In this document: one piece after another, positions 25,846-34,975 of the stretch
How the letters are laid out: each line of letters opens with the position of its first letter
Position numbering within the stretch: position 1 is the first letter of the stretch
From: CADEEN01 sp963840805
Lineage (GTDB): Bacteria > Pseudomonadota > Gammaproteobacteria > Burkholderiales > Burkholderiaceae_C
Direction of reading: 5' to 3'
Length of the DNA: 64,000 bases
Assembly: GCA_963840805.1 (NCBI GenBank)
Contig: CAWJAJ010000011.1
Span: 558,001-622,000 of the forward strand
The notes under the pieces: model-generated
The model's database searches: none
Told to the model about the DNA's origin: nothing
The model's input: the letters and a program-made list of their open reading frames with translations, nothing else
Translations under genes and position numbers: made by a program

Positions 25846-26388
25846 TCAAGCAAACTCCTGACGCACGGCCGGCGACATCAGCCGGCGCATGATCCAACCC
25901 AGCAGCGCGCAAGTCGCCAGCGTCACCACCACCGCCATCGACCGCGCAGCGGTGACGAAACCGCCGAAAACGTCGGCGGCCGTCGGCGGCAACGGCGCGC
26001 GCGCCAGCGTCGCCTCGACCACCGATTGCACGACCTCCTGCTGCAGCCACAAGCCGAGCAGGTTGGCGGCGATCGCCAGCCCGAGCAGGCCGATAAAGCA
26101 ACGCCGTGCCCAATCGAGCCTGAGCAGCAGGCCCACGGCGCTGGCCATCGTCGCCAGCGACACCACCAAGCCCGTCCCCACCACCCAAGGCAGGTAACCG
26201 ACGAGCAGGCCGGTCAGCAACGGCAGGGGCTGCAAGGCGCCGAGGCCCTGAAGCCCGGGCAGCCAGGAGGCCAACATGGCGTTTTGCAGCAGTGCAGAGA
26301 CGCTCGCCAGCCCGGCCAGGCTCAGGAACACCCAGGCGGTCAGCGTGACGAACAGCGAGCGTGATCCGACATTGAAGGTTTGCGGCAT
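25846..26388 (-). CDS. Hypothetical membrane protein with about four transmembrane segments
   Basis: 180 residues, with hydrophobic segments near residues 12-35, 57-83, 92-115 and 148-172. No motif that I can assign. Start at ATG 26388 (MPQTFNVGS); an ATG five codons upstream at 26403 is an alternative. It is flanked upstream by about 280 bases with no recognisable gene. Confidence 0.6.
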   Translation of the reverse strand: MPQTFNVGSRSLFVTLTAWVFLSLAGLASVSALLQNAMLASWLPGLQGLGALQPLPLLTGLLVGYLPWVVGTGLVVSLATMASAVGLLLRLDWARRCFIGLLGLAIAANLLGLWLQQEVVQSVVEATLARAPLPPTAADVFGGFVTAARSMAVVVTLATCALLGWIMRRLMSPAVRQEFA

Positions 26389-26666
26389 GGCCTGCACTCC
26401 CATCGTCTTCGACGCCGTCATCATCGCGGCGGCGTGTGACAAGGATCTTTCGGCCAGCGCAAGCACTTGTCATTCCCCTGTCGAGGTGTGTCTCCCTACA
26501 ACAAGGGGTGCACTGTGCGATTCAAGCCACAGCCCGTGCAGCGGGCCGGGTCGGCCCGGCAGGTCGGCCGAAGCGCTCGGCATGAATCGGCCGTGAAGGC
26601 AACGCGGGCCATGGCTGCTGCAGGGGAAATGCACCGCGCCAGCGTCAGGCGGGCCGGCGCCGGCCG

Positions 26667-27557
26667 TCAGGGCACGTCGTGGCCGGTGCTGGCGCACCAG
26701 ATGCGGTACCACGTCTCGGCATCGAGCCGCATTGAATACGCCGCCACCGCTTCGGCCACGGCCTCGATGCGCGACGAGCCGGTGATCGGCAGCGGCCGTG
26801 CCGGATGGCGCAAGATCCACGCGTAGGCCAGCGTCGCCGCACTCACACCGTGGGTCTGGCCCAGCGCCTCGAGCACGTCGCGCACGCGGCGGGCGCGTTC
26901 GTCGCCACCGGTGAAGAGTCGGCCACCGGCCAGCGGCGACCAGGCCATCGGCCGCACACCGAGATCCACGCATTGGTCGAACGTGCCATCGCTCAAGGGC
27001 TGCAGTTGCAGCGGTGAAAACTCGATCTGGTGGGTTGCCAGGGGGTGGCGGCGATTGAGCAGCGCGAATTGCGAAGGCGCGTGGTTGGAGACGCCGAAGT
27101 GCAGCACCTTGCCCGCGGTGCGCAGGGCACGAAAGGTGTCGGCCAACTCGTCAGGGTCCATCAGGGCATCGGGGCGATGAATCAGCAGCAGGTCGATGCG
27201 GTCGGTGTGCAGTGCACGCAGCGACGCCTCCACGGCAGCGGTCACGTGCCGGCGTGAACTGTCGTAGGACTTGATCGCATGCGCAGGTCGTGCCGGCGAG
27301 ACCAGCTTGATGCCGCATTTGGTGACGATCTGGATGCGCTCGCGCAGGCCCGGCGCGGCGGCCAGCGCCTGGCCGAACAGCGATTCGACGCCGTAATCGC
27401 CATAGATGTCGGCATGGTCGAAGGTGCTGACACCCAACTCGAGGCATTGCTCGATCCAGCGCTGACGCGCCGTGACGTCCCACTGCCAGGATGCCATGCG
27501 CCAGGCACCGGCGATCACCGGTGACAGGAGCAGCCCACCCGGCGTCAACTCGACCAT
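26667..27557 (-). CDS. Aldo/keto reductase (YdhF-like)
   Basis: 296 residues, NADPH-dependent carbonyl reductase TIM barrel. Recognised by VSTFDHADIYGDYGVESLFG (catalytic Asp and Tyr), the catalytic Lys in VTKCG, LLLIHRPDALMDP with the His, and the NADP-binding LPITGSSRIEAVAEAV near the C-terminus. It lies 13 bases after the DUF3501 gene on the same strand, so it may be part of the rubrerythrin operon. Substrate unknown. Confidence 0.88.
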   Translation of the reverse strand: MVELTPGGLLLSPVIAGAWRMASWQWDVTARQRWIEQCLELGVSTFDHADIYGDYGVESLFGQALAAAPGLRERIQIVTKCGIKLVSPARPAHAIKSYDSSRRHVTAAVEASLRALHTDRIDLLLIHRPDALMDPDELADTFRALRTAGKVLHFGVSNHAPSQFALLNRRHPLATHQIEFSPLQLQPLSDGTFDQCVDLGVRPMAWSPLAGGRLFTGGDERARRVRDVLEALGQTHGVSAATLAYAWILRHPARPLPITGSSRIEAVAEAVAAYSMRLDAETWYRIWCASTGHDVP

Positions 27558-27570
27558 CGTCGACGCCGGC

Positions 27571-28158
27571 TCATGCCAGGTCGCCGGCCAGGTTGGCCAG
27601 CGTTTCCGGCGCCACCGTGACGTGCGCCGGATAGTGGGTGTGGTCGCAGCCGATCTTCACCGCCGCACCAGCGCGGATCGCCGCGCGCTGCGCCGGATTG
27701 AACTCGAAGCGCACGAAGTGCACCGCCGAGGTCTTCTCTTCGTTCTCCCGATCGAGGTCTTCGTCGGCGATGGCGTACACGCGCGGGTGCCCTTCGACCT
27801 CGACGAACATGCGGTCCTCGATGCCGATCAAGCGCGCCAGTTCGCGCTTGCGCTCGTGCACGTCGGGGTACTCGATCAGCATCGTCGCCTTCCAGTTGCC
27901 ACCGTCGGGCACCAGCGCTGCATAGGCTTCGATCTCGCTCTGGATGCCTTCCTCGTCGAAGATCTTCTCGATGTGCAGCATCTCCTGGATCTGCCGGCGG
28001 ATCGTCTGCTCGTCCTCGAACTGCAGCGAGACATGTTCGCCCAGACGCACGCTGCGCAGGCGGCGGTGCGCGATCGCCTGCGGCTTGCTGGATTGGCGGA
28101 TCTTCGAGTAGCCCTCCAGCGTCAGGAGGTTGTCGCGGTTGATGGTCACTTCATTCAC
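27571..28158 (-). CDS. DUF3501 family protein
   Basis: 195 residues, soluble. It matches DUF3501 in features such as LGEHVSLQFEDEQTIRRQIQ, EMLHIEKIFDE and the ending CDHTHYPAHVTVAPETLANL. Function is unknown, but the gene is commonly found next to rubrerythrin and a CCG-type Fe-S oxidoreductase, as here. The start is a GTG at 28158 that overlaps the TGA of the preceding Fe-S gene (GTGA), implying translational coupling. Confidence 0.85.
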   Translation of the reverse strand: MNEVTINRDNLLTLEGYSKIRQSSKPQAIAHRRLRSVRLGEHVSLQFEDEQTIRRQIQEMLHIEKIFDEEGIQSEIEAYAALVPDGGNWKATMLIEYPDVHERKRELARLIGIEDRMFVEVEGHPRVYAIADEDLDRENEEKTSAVHFVRFEFNPAQRAAIRAGAAVKIGCDHTHYPAHVTVAPETLANLAGDLA

Positions 28159-29498
28159 TCCATGCCGTAGGCGATGCGCACGAGGCTCAGCGGGTGCCGT
28201 ACGGCTTTCGCAGGCGTCCCTGCCTGCTGCATGCCTTGCGCGATGTGGTGGCCGGCCATCGGGCAGTCGCTGCCGATGAAGTCGGGCTCGTCTTTGGCCA
28301 TCGCCTTGAACACCGGTTTGCCGATCTTCATGGCCACCGGGTGGGTGGCGGTCTTCACGCCGTAGATGCCGGCGTGACCGGAGCAACGCTCGACCGTGGT
28401 CAGCGTGACCTCGACCTTGTTGCCGATCAGCTTGAGCATCTCTTCGGTTTTCCGGCCGATGTTCTGTACCCGGCCGTGGCAGGGGATGTGATAGCTGACC
28501 TTGCCGAGCGCAGTCTTGAAGTCGGTCTTCAGCAGGCCGTCCTTGTGGCGCGCGACCAGGTACTCGAACGGGTCGAACATCGCCTGGCTGACGGCCTTCG
28601 TATCGGCGCAGTCCGGGAACATCAGCGGCAGCTCCTTCTTGAACATCAGCGTGCAACTCGGCACCGCGGTGAGGATGGCGTAGCCGTCCTTCGCATACTT
28701 CGCCAGCACCGGCATGTTGGCGGCCTTGTGCGCGGCCACCGAGTCGAGATCGCCGAGTTCGAGCTTGGGCATGCCGCAGCACTTCTCCTTGTCCACGATC
28801 ACGTAGGGGATGTCGTTGTGGGCCAGCACCTTCAGCAGGTCGTGGCCGATGCCGGGCTCGTTGTAGTTGATGAAGCAGGTCGAGAAGATTGCCACCTTGC
28901 CCGGCGTGCGCTCACCGTTCGTGACGACCGTCGCCTTGCTCTTCGCCGCGCCCCAGCGGAAGCGCTGCGTCGCGAGTTCGGGCATCCAGGCGTCCGGGTG
29001 CACGCCAAGCGCGCTATCCATCACCTTGCGCGCGGCCTTCGTGCGATTCACCGCGTTCACCATCTGCACGACGACTGGGATGCCGGCGAACTGCCCATGC
29101 ACGTCGGTGGAAGCGAGCAACTTCTGGGCGACGCCGACTTCGCCCTTCTTGTACTTGATCGCCTTGGCACGCAGCATCAGGTGGGGGAAATCGAGGTTCC
29201 AGACGTGCGGCGGCGTGTACGGGCACTTGGTCATGTAGCACAGGTCGCACAGGTAGCACTGGTCGACCACGCCCCAGTAGGCTTCCTTCTTGACACCGTG
29301 GACTTCGCCGTCGTCGGTCGCGTCGACCAGGTCGAACAAGTTCGGAAAGCTCTGGCACAGGCTCACGCAACGGCGGCAGCCATGGCAGATGTCGAACACC
29401 CGCTCCATCTCCTTGAAGGCCGAGGCCTCGTCGTAGAAGTCGGGGTTCTTCCAGTCGATCGGGTGCCGGGTCGGGGCTTCGAGATTGCCTTCGCGCAT
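28155..29498 (-). CDS. Fe-S oxidoreductase with two CCG domains (GlpC/HdrD-like), partner of rubrerythrin
   Basis: 447 residues. The N-terminal part has two 4Fe-4S motifs, CHGCRRCVSLC and CYLCDLCYMTKCP. The C-terminal part has the cysteine-rich CCG modules of heterodisulfide-reductase-like proteins: a CCGMPKLELGDLD segment near residue 245 and SGHAGIYG...GSDCPMAGHH near the end. It probably passes electrons from a dehydrogenase or quinone to a soluble acceptor; rubrerythrin next to it is the natural candidate. I start it at ATG 29498 (MREGNLEAPTRH). Confidence 0.88.
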   Translation of the reverse strand: MREGNLEAPTRHPIDWKNPDFYDEASAFKEMERVFDICHGCRRCVSLCQSFPNLFDLVDATDDGEVHGVKKEAYWGVVDQCYLCDLCYMTKCPYTPPHVWNLDFPHLMLRAKAIKYKKGEVGVAQKLLASTDVHGQFAGIPVVVQMVNAVNRTKAARKVMDSALGVHPDAWMPELATQRFRWGAAKSKATVVTNGERTPGKVAIFSTCFINYNEPGIGHDLLKVLAHNDIPYVIVDKEKCCGMPKLELGDLDSVAAHKAANMPVLAKYAKDGYAILTAVPSCTLMFKKELPLMFPDCADTKAVSQAMFDPFEYLVARHKDGLLKTDFKTALGKVSYHIPCHGRVQNIGRKTEEMLKLIGNKVEVTLTTVERCSGHAGIYGVKTATHPVAMKIGKPVFKAMAKDEPDFIGSDCPMAGHHIAQGMQQAGTPAKAVRHPLSLVRIAYGME

Positions 29499-29564
29499 GG
29501 AACGCTTCGCCAGATGGAGAACAAGGGGCACGAGGCCCCTTGTCAAGGTTGATGAATGTCGGCC

Positions 29565-29984
29565 TCAGTCCACCAGCGCGTCGAGCGCCTTCTGGTAGCG
29601 ATTGGCGTGCGAGCGCTCGGCCTTGGCGAGTGTTTCGAACCAGTCGGCGATCTCGTCGAAGCCTTCGTCACGGGCCGTCTTGGCCATGCCCGGGTACATG
29701 TCGGTGTACTCGTGCGTCTCACCGGCCACCGCCGCCTTCAGGTTCTGGCGGCTGGTACCGATCGGCAACCCGGTGGCCGGGTCGCCCACGGCCTCGAGGA
29801 ATTCGAGGTGGCCGTGCGCGTGGCCGGTCTCGCCTTCCGCCGTGGAGCGGAACAGCGCGGACACGTCGTTCTGACCCTCGACGTCGGCCTTGTTTGCGAA
29901 ATAGAGATAACGGCGATTGGCCTGCGACTCGCCTGCGAAGGCGTCCTTCAGGTTCTGCTCGGTCTTCGATCCTTTCAAGCCCAT
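29565..29984 (-). CDS. Rubrerythrin-type diiron protein without rubredoxin domain
   Basis: 139 residues, a four-helix ferritin-like diiron protein. The iron ligands appear in GESQANRRYLYFA, EGETGHAHGHLEF, AGETHEYTDMYP and AKAERSHANRYQ, giving two Glu and Glu-x-x-His sets. The usual C-terminal rubredoxin domain (two CxxC) is absent, so its electrons must come from a partner. Likely reduces hydrogen peroxide. First gene of a likely operon with the Fe-S oxidoreductase, DUF3501 and an aldo/keto reductase. Start at ATG 29984 after AGGAGAGTGAC. Confidence 0.92.
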   Translation of the reverse strand: MGLKGSKTEQNLKDAFAGESQANRRYLYFANKADVEGQNDVSALFRSTAEGETGHAHGHLEFLEAVGDPATGLPIGTSRQNLKAAVAGETHEYTDMYPGMAKTARDEGFDEIADWFETLAKAERSHANRYQKALDALVD

Positions 29985-30164
29985 GTCACTCTCCTGTGAT
30001 TGCAATCGGCGTGGACGGTTGAGGGGCTGCGCGCGCCCGCTCAACACCCTGCAAAGGTATCCCACGTGCGGGACTGGTGCCAATTCAAAGCGACTATCCA
30101 CAAAATAGCAGTCGCCTAATTGCTGGCGATCAAGGATAGGTGAAAACGTGCTTGCGGGAAGCGC

Positions 30165-31037
30165 TCACGCGGACAGCCACTGCTGCACACGGCGGTGCAG
30201 TGCAGCCTGCGGGTCGACGAGTTCATCGAGGATGCTGAAGTGATCGCGGCCGGTGATCTCGTCGCAAACCGGCACCACGGCCTCACCCCAACGCTCACGA
30301 ATCAGGCGGTTGTGGCGCAGGAACTCGTCGCTCTCGAGCGCGCCGACGACGCTGCACAACATGGCGCCCGACGGCGCCGCGAAGCGCGCCGGGCTGGCGC
30401 GGCGCACCACGGCGGGCGTCAGGCGCAGATCGACCTGCAGCGACGGCGTGGCGGCGATCGGCGCCAGGTCGTAAAGCCCCGAGATCGACACCGCCCGGTG
30501 CGTCAGTCGCGCGGGCAGGTCGGGGGCCAGCCGTTTGCCATCGCAGGCGAGCAGCATCGCTGCCAGATGGCCCCCCGCCGAGTGTCCGACGACGACATTG
30601 CGCGCCGCGTCGCCACCAAAGCGGCTGGCGTTGCGGTGCACCCAAGCCAGCGCGTGAGCCATCTGCAGCGCGATGGTGTCGACCGGCACTGCCGGGCACA
30701 ACGTGTAATTGGGCACGACGACCATCGCGCCGGACGCGACGAAGGGCGGCGCCACGAATGAGAAATCCGCCTTGTCGAGCGCGCGCCAGTAGCCGCCGTG
30801 GATGAACACCAGGACCGGCGCCGCGGGTGTTGATGCCGGGAAGACGTCGAGCGTTACCGCCGCATCCGGGGTGAACGGCAGATCGATGTGGCAGGACAGG
30901 CGCGCCCGCGCCCGTGCCGACGCTTCGCGCCAGCGTTCGATGTGCTGCGCGAACGCCGGCACGCGTTTGCGGTTGTCGTATTGCGCGTCCAGCCAAGCCG
31001 TGTCCGTCAGGCTGCCGACCGCGCCAATGCCGCTCAT
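30165..31037 (-). CDS. Alpha/beta hydrolase, arylformamidase/esterase-like
   Basis: 290 residues. The oxyanion-hole motif FIHGGYWRALDK and the nucleophile elbow VVGHSAGGHLAAM (Ser in GHSAG) are both present. Asp and His of the triad are likely in the C-terminal third (VCDEITGRDHFSILDEL). Members of this HGGYW group include kynurenine formamidase and carboxylesterases. No tryptophan-degradation genes are nearby, so the substrate is open. GGAGGG precedes the ATG at 31037. Confidence 0.82.
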   Translation of the reverse strand: MSGIGAVGSLTDTAWLDAQYDNRKRVPAFAQHIERWREASARARARLSCHIDLPFTPDAAVTLDVFPASTPAAPVLVFIHGGYWRALDKADFSFVAPPFVASGAMVVVPNYTLCPAVPVDTIALQMAHALAWVHRNASRFGGDAARNVVVGHSAGGHLAAMLLACDGKRLAPDLPARLTHRAVSISGLYDLAPIAATPSLQVDLRLTPAVVRRASPARFAAPSGAMLCSVVGALESDEFLRHNRLIRERWGEAVVPVCDEITGRDHFSILDELVDPQAALHRRVQQWLSA

Positions 31038-31100
31038 GGATGTGCCCTCCCGCTGGCGCGACGCTCTCACGCTGCGCCCTGCGGCGTCAAGGCCGGCTGC

Positions 31101-31106
31101 TAGAAT
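31101..31106 (+). promoter_or_regulatory. Candidate -10 box TAGAAT for tRNA-Ala
   Basis: TAGAAT ending 13 bases before the mature tRNA 5' end, in a locally AT-rich patch. No clear -35 element. Confidence 0.4.
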
Positions 31107-31119
31107 TCTTTTCTGCCGT

Positions 31120-31195
<76 letters not shown>

Positions 31196-31283
31196 TGAAC
31201 ATCAAGGGCTTGGCTTCGGCCAGGCCCTTCTCATTGCGCTGCCAGGGACGCCGGCCGCGGCACAGCCGAACGACTGAAAGAAC

Positions 31284-32198
31284 ATGACCGATCTGCTGCC
31301 TGGATTCCGGCGCCAGCGCCTGCGCGTGAATGGCGTGACGATCAACCTGTGCCACGGCGGCAGCGGTTCACCGGTGTTGCTGCTGCACGGCTACCCGCAG
31401 ACGCACGTGATGTGGCATGCGATCGCGCCGCGACTGGCCGAACGCCACTGCGTGGTCTGCCCCGACTTGCGCGGCTACGGCGACTCTGCCAAACCCAAAG
31501 GCCTGCGCGACCACAGCAACTACAGCAAGCGGGTGATGGCCGCGGACATGGTCGCGGTGATGCGTCGCCTCGGTCACGAGCGCTTTCACGTCGTCGGCCA
31601 CGACCGCGGTGCGCGCGTCGGGCACCGCCTCGCGCGCGATCACGGTGATCGCGTGCGGTCGCTGACGGTGATCGACATCTCGCCGACGCTCACGATGTAC
31701 GAGCGCACCGACATGGCCTTTGCCACGGCCTACTACCACTGGTTCCTGTTGATCCAGCCGGCGCCGCTGCCCGAGAAGATGATCGCGGCCGTCGGCTGGG
31801 ACGGCGTGTTCGGCCGCCTCGCCGCGGCCACCGGCGACAAAGGCCGCTTCGGCCCTCTCGCGCTCGCCGAGTACCGCCGCTGCTTCGACGAGCGAACGAT
31901 TCACGCGACCTGCGAGGATTACCGTGCCGCGGCAACGATCGACCTCGAGCACGACCGTGCCGATGCGGATCGAAAGCTGTCGACACCGCTGCTGGCGCTG
32001 TGGGGTCGACGTGGCGTGGTCGGCAAGATGTTCGATTGCCTGGCCGACTGGCAGGCCGTGGCCGAAGACGTCACCGGCCAGGCCATCGACAGTGGCCACT
32101 TCGTACCGGAAGAACAACCGGCCGCGACTCTGGCAGCGTTGCTGCGATTCCTGCGCCGCTGCGATGTACGCGAACGTTCGGCCCACGACCCGGCATGA
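31284..32198 (+). CDS. Alpha/beta hydrolase of the haloacetate dehalogenase type
   Basis: 304 residues. Motifs match fluoroacetate/haloacetate dehalogenases: LLHGYPQTHVMWH, nucleophile elbow VVGHDRGARVGHR with Asp as nucleophile and two Arg of the carboxylate site, a halide-site His-Trp pair in YYHWFLL, and a C-terminal catalytic His in DSGHFVPEE. Such enzymes cleave C-halogen bonds of 2-haloacids, but some family members act as epoxide hydrolases or esterases. It stands alone between tRNA-Ala and the TonB cluster. Confidence 0.82.
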   Translation: MTDLLPGFRRQRLRVNGVTINLCHGGSGSPVLLLHGYPQTHVMWHAIAPRLAERHCVVCPDLRGYGDSAKPKGLRDHSNYSKRVMAADMVAVMRRLGHERFHVVGHDRGARVGHRLARDHGDRVRSLTVIDISPTLTMYERTDMAFATAYYHWFLLIQPAPLPEKMIAAVGWDGVFGRLAAATGDKGRFGPLALAEYRRCFDERTIHATCEDYRAAATIDLEHDRADADRKLSTPLLALWGRRGVVGKMFDCLADWQAVAEDVTGQAIDSGHFVPEEQPAATLAALLRFLRRCDVRERSAHDPA

Positions 32199-32343
32199 CG
32201 GCCCCTAAGGTATTGCCCCGACGGGTCGCTTGGTCGTTTGCGGCTATATTTCGACGTTTTGCAGCGCCTGTCGTTGCGCCGGCCCACAAGGCCATGGGTG
32301 TGCAGATGCAGCGTCCTTGCACCGGGACGTCTGGAGGACTGGA

Positions 32344-33030
32344 TTGAACTACGCCGAGCAACAACGCGATCCTGGCAAGCATGCCATCGGGATCGGCATC
32401 GTGATCGTGATGCACATCCTGCTGGGCTGGGCTCTGGTGAATGGCCTGGCGCGCACGGTGATCGAGGTCATCAAGGGCCCGATCGAAACCAAGATCATCG
32501 AAGAGACCAAGCCCGCGCCGCCGCCGCCGGAGAACCTGCCGCCGCCGCCGAAGTTCGCCCCGCCGCCGCCGAGCTTCGTGCCGCCGCCGGAGGTCATCGT
32601 CAACGCGCCGCCGACGCCGGCGCCGACGATCACGACGACGACCATTGCCCCGCCACCGGCGCCGCCGGTGGCGATCGCGCCAGCGGCGCCCCCGGTGGTC
32701 GAGGCACCGCCCGCCCCGCCGCGTGTGGCTGCCCGGCCGGCGATCGGCAACGTCAGCAGTTGTGCGCCCAAGGGCGACGACTATCCGGCCGTCGCCATCA
32801 AGGAAGAAGCCACCGGAACAACAAGAGTCCGCTTCACCGTCGATGCCACGGGCAAGCTGGCCGGCGCGGAGGTCGTGAGATCCGCCGGCGCGTCACGCGC
32901 GCACAAGGCGCTCGATCGGGTCGCGGTGCAGAAGCTCAGTGAGTGCACCTTCCGGCCCGGCATCGACGAGAACGGCAAGGCCGTCGGCGGCACCTTCGAC
33001 GTCGAGTACGTCTGGAAGCTGGCCGGCTGA
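32344..33030 (+). CDS. tonB: TonB-family energy transducer
   Basis: 228 residues. One N-terminal membrane helix (about residues 13-35) is followed by a long Pro-rich periplasmic spacer, with PPPPENLPPPPKF and related repeats to about residue 130. A C-terminal TonB domain (about 140-228) has VRFTVDATGKLAGAEVVRSA and FRPGIDENGKAVGG. I start it at a TTG because GGAGGA lies 7 bases upstream and the membrane helix follows directly. Transmits proton-motive force from ExbB/ExbD to outer-membrane receptors. No receptor gene is adjacent. Confidence 0.88.
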   Translation: MNYAEQQRDPGKHAIGIGIVIVMHILLGWALVNGLARTVIEVIKGPIETKIIEETKPAPPPPENLPPPPKFAPPPPSFVPPPEVIVNAPPTPAPTITTTTIAPPPAPPVAIAPAAPPVVEAPPAPPRVAARPAIGNVSSCAPKGDDYPAVAIKEEATGTTRVRFTVDATGKLAGAEVVRSAGASRAHKALDRVAVQKLSECTFRPGIDENGKAVGGTFDVEYVWKLAG

Positions 33031-33108
33031 CGCGCTGGCGACAGTCAATTCTTTGTTTGGTACCAGCGCGGCCCAGGCCACCATGCGCGTTCGTTCATTG
33101 GAGGAAAC

Positions 33109-33954
33109 ATGTCATTGACTCAACACCTGCGCGCGCCGCTTGCCGCCGCGTTGATCGCCGTGGCCGCCGTGGCACTGGGCTTGCCCACACCGGCACTGGC
33201 CCAGGCCGCTTCTGCACCGGCCGCCGAAGCCCCGCCGCCTGCGCAGGCAGTGGCGCCCGCGGCAGCGGCGGCCCCCACCGCGACGGTGACCAAGGAGGCG
33301 GTCGCCAACCCCTATGGCCTGGAAGCGCTGTGGAGCCAGGGCGACTTCGTTGCCCGCGGCACGCTGATCATCATGGTCATCATGTCGATGGGCAGCTGGT
33401 ACATCATCTTCACCAAGGTGTACGAGCAGAGCAAGTTGATGCGCAGTGCCAAGGCAGCCGAGGACTTCTGGGCCGCCGGTTCCATCAAGAAAGGCGCCGA
33501 GGGCCTCGCCGAGAACAGCGCGTTCCGCTACATCGCCGAGAGCGGGCTGAAGGCCAGCGATCACCACGAAGGCACGCTGGTCGAGACGATCGACAAGCAC
33601 ACCTGGATCGGCATGAGCATCCAACGCTCGGTCGAGAACATCCAGAGCCGCCTGCAGGACGGCCTCGCGTTCCTGGCCACCGTCGGCTCGACGGCCCCGT
33701 TTGTCGGCCTGTTCGGCACGGTCTGGGGCATCTACCACGCGCTGACCGCCATCGGCGTCTCCGGCCAGGCCTCGATCGACAAGGTCGCCGGCCCGGTCGG
33801 CGAGGCACTGATCATGACCGCCTTCGGCCTGGCCGTCGCAGTGCCAGCGGTGATGGGCTACAACTGGCTCATCCGCCGCAACAAGAGCGCGATGGAACGC
33901 GTGCGCGCGTTCTCGGGCGACGTGCACAACGTGCTGCTGGCGGGCAAGCGCTGA
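33109..33954 (+). CDS. exbB: ExbB/TolQ/MotA-type proton channel protein
   Basis: 281 residues. A cleavable signal peptide (ending near TPALAQA) and an Ala/Pro-rich periplasmic stretch of ~40 residues precede the first membrane helix (TLIIMVIMSMGSWYIIFTKV). The two later helices carry the family motif VGSTAPFVGLFGTVWGIYHAL and LIMTAFGLAVAVPAVMGYN. It forms the inner-membrane channel with ExbD. Second gene in the TonB cluster; AGGAAAC precedes the ATG. Confidence 0.92.
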   Translation: MSLTQHLRAPLAAALIAVAAVALGLPTPALAQAASAPAAEAPPPAQAVAPAAAAAPTATVTKEAVANPYGLEALWSQGDFVARGTLIIMVIMSMGSWYIIFTKVYEQSKLMRSAKAAEDFWAAGSIKKGAEGLAENSAFRYIAESGLKASDHHEGTLVETIDKHTWIGMSIQRSVENIQSRLQDGLAFLATVGSTAPFVGLFGTVWGIYHALTAIGVSGQASIDKVAGPVGEALIMTAFGLAVAVPAVMGYNWLIRRNKSAMERVRAFSGDVHNVLLAGKR

Positions 33955-33988
33955 TCGTTCACCGCGACGAGCAGCGAGGAGACGGCTC

Positions 33989-34426
33989 ATGGCCATGAAC
34001 ATCGCGTCGGCCGACGGCGACGAAGACGAGATGAACTCGACCATCAACACCACGCCCCTGGTGGACGTGATGCTGGTGCTGCTGATCATCTTCCTGATCA
34101 CCATTCCGGTGGTCACGCAAAGCATCCAGCTCGAGTTGCCGAAGGAGCGCAACGTCCCGACGCAGACCAAGCCCGAGAACATCGTGATTGCGGTCAACCG
34201 CGACGGCGAGGTGCACTGGGGCATGGAACGGCTGCCGGATATCGAGACTCTGGTCACGCGCCTGAAGACCGAAGCGGTCAAGGAGCCGCAGCCCGAGGTG
34301 CACATCCGCGGCGATGCCGAAGTGCGCTACGAATCGGTGGGCCGCGTCGTCGTGGCCTGCCAGCGCGCCGGCATCCTGAAGGTGGGATTCATCACCGAAC
34401 CACCCGCCGGCGTGGTGTCGCGGTAA
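33989..34426 (+). CDS. exbD: ExbD/TolR-type protein, first copy
   Basis: 145 residues. One N-terminal membrane helix holds the proton-carrying Asp in NTTPLVDVMLVLLIIFLIT, and a periplasmic domain follows. Partner of ExbB in energising TonB. It lies 34 bases after exbB, and a second exbD follows at a 12-base gap. The two copies differ substantially outside the helix, so they are not a recent duplication. Confidence 0.92.
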   Translation: MAMNIASADGDEDEMNSTINTTPLVDVMLVLLIIFLITIPVVTQSIQLELPKERNVPTQTKPENIVIAVNRDGEVHWGMERLPDIETLVTRLKTEAVKEPQPEVHIRGDAEVRYESVGRVVVACQRAGILKVGFITEPPAGVVSR

Positions 34427-34438
34427 GGAGCAACGAAG

Positions 34439-34861
34439 ATGGCCATGCAAGTTGGCGGCGGTGGCGGTGACGACGCCCCGATGATCGAGATGAACATGAC
34501 GCCGCTGATCGACGTCATGCTGGTGCTGTTGATCATGTTCATCATCACGATCCCGATCCAGACTCACGCGGTCAAGATGAACATGCCGATTCCGAGCAAC
34601 GTGCAGCCCAAGGAGCCACGCCCGCCGATCCGCATCGACGTCGATTTCGACGGCACCATCGGCTGGAACGGTGTGGCCGTCACGATGGGTGAATTGCAGT
34701 CCAGGTTTGTCGAGGTGGCCGCCGAGCCCGACCAGCAGGAGGTGCACCTGCGCCCCAACAAGCTGGTGACGTACAAACATGTCGCCGCCGTGATGGCCAA
34801 CGCCCAACGCCTGGGCGTGGTCAAGATCGGCCTGGTCGGCAACGAACAGTTCATGAACTGA
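34439..34861 (+). CDS. ExbD/TolR-type protein, second copy
   Basis: 140 residues. A Gly-rich start (MAMQVGGGGGDDAP) is followed by the helix MTPLIDVMLVLLIMFIIT with the conserved Asp, and a periplasmic domain. Two-ExbD Ton systems are known in Xanthomonas and some other bacteria, where the second copy is needed only for certain substrates. Last membrane component before the cluster's terminator. Confidence 0.9.
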   Translation: MAMQVGGGGGDDAPMIEMNMTPLIDVMLVLLIMFIITIPIQTHAVKMNMPIPSNVQPKEPRPPIRIDVDFDGTIGWNGVAVTMGELQSRFVEVAAEPDQQEVHLRPNKLVTYKHVAAVMANAQRLGVVKIGLVGNEQFMN

Positions 34862-34890
34862 CCACGGCAGCGGCGTCAACGCCCGTCTCG

Positions 34891-34927
34891 CGGGGATCGT
34901 TGCCAGCAAGCGGCCGATCCCCGTTTT
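34891..34927 (+). terminator. Intrinsic terminator after the second exbD
   Basis: Stem CGGGGATCG / CGATCCCCG with a 15-base loop, followed by TTTTCATCTT. It separates tonB-exbB-exbD-exbD from the downstream TPR gene, which must have its own promoter or rely on read-through. Confidence 0.75.
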
Positions 34928-34975
34928 CATCTTCACCGCGACTCCCACAAGGCCAGCAGCGAGAGCATCCCGACC

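Noticed and set aside
32520..32720. CCG-rich repetitive stretch as a tandem repeat or CRISPR
   Set aside because: It is the coding sequence for the Pro-rich spacer of TonB, in frame and without spacer-repeat periodicity.
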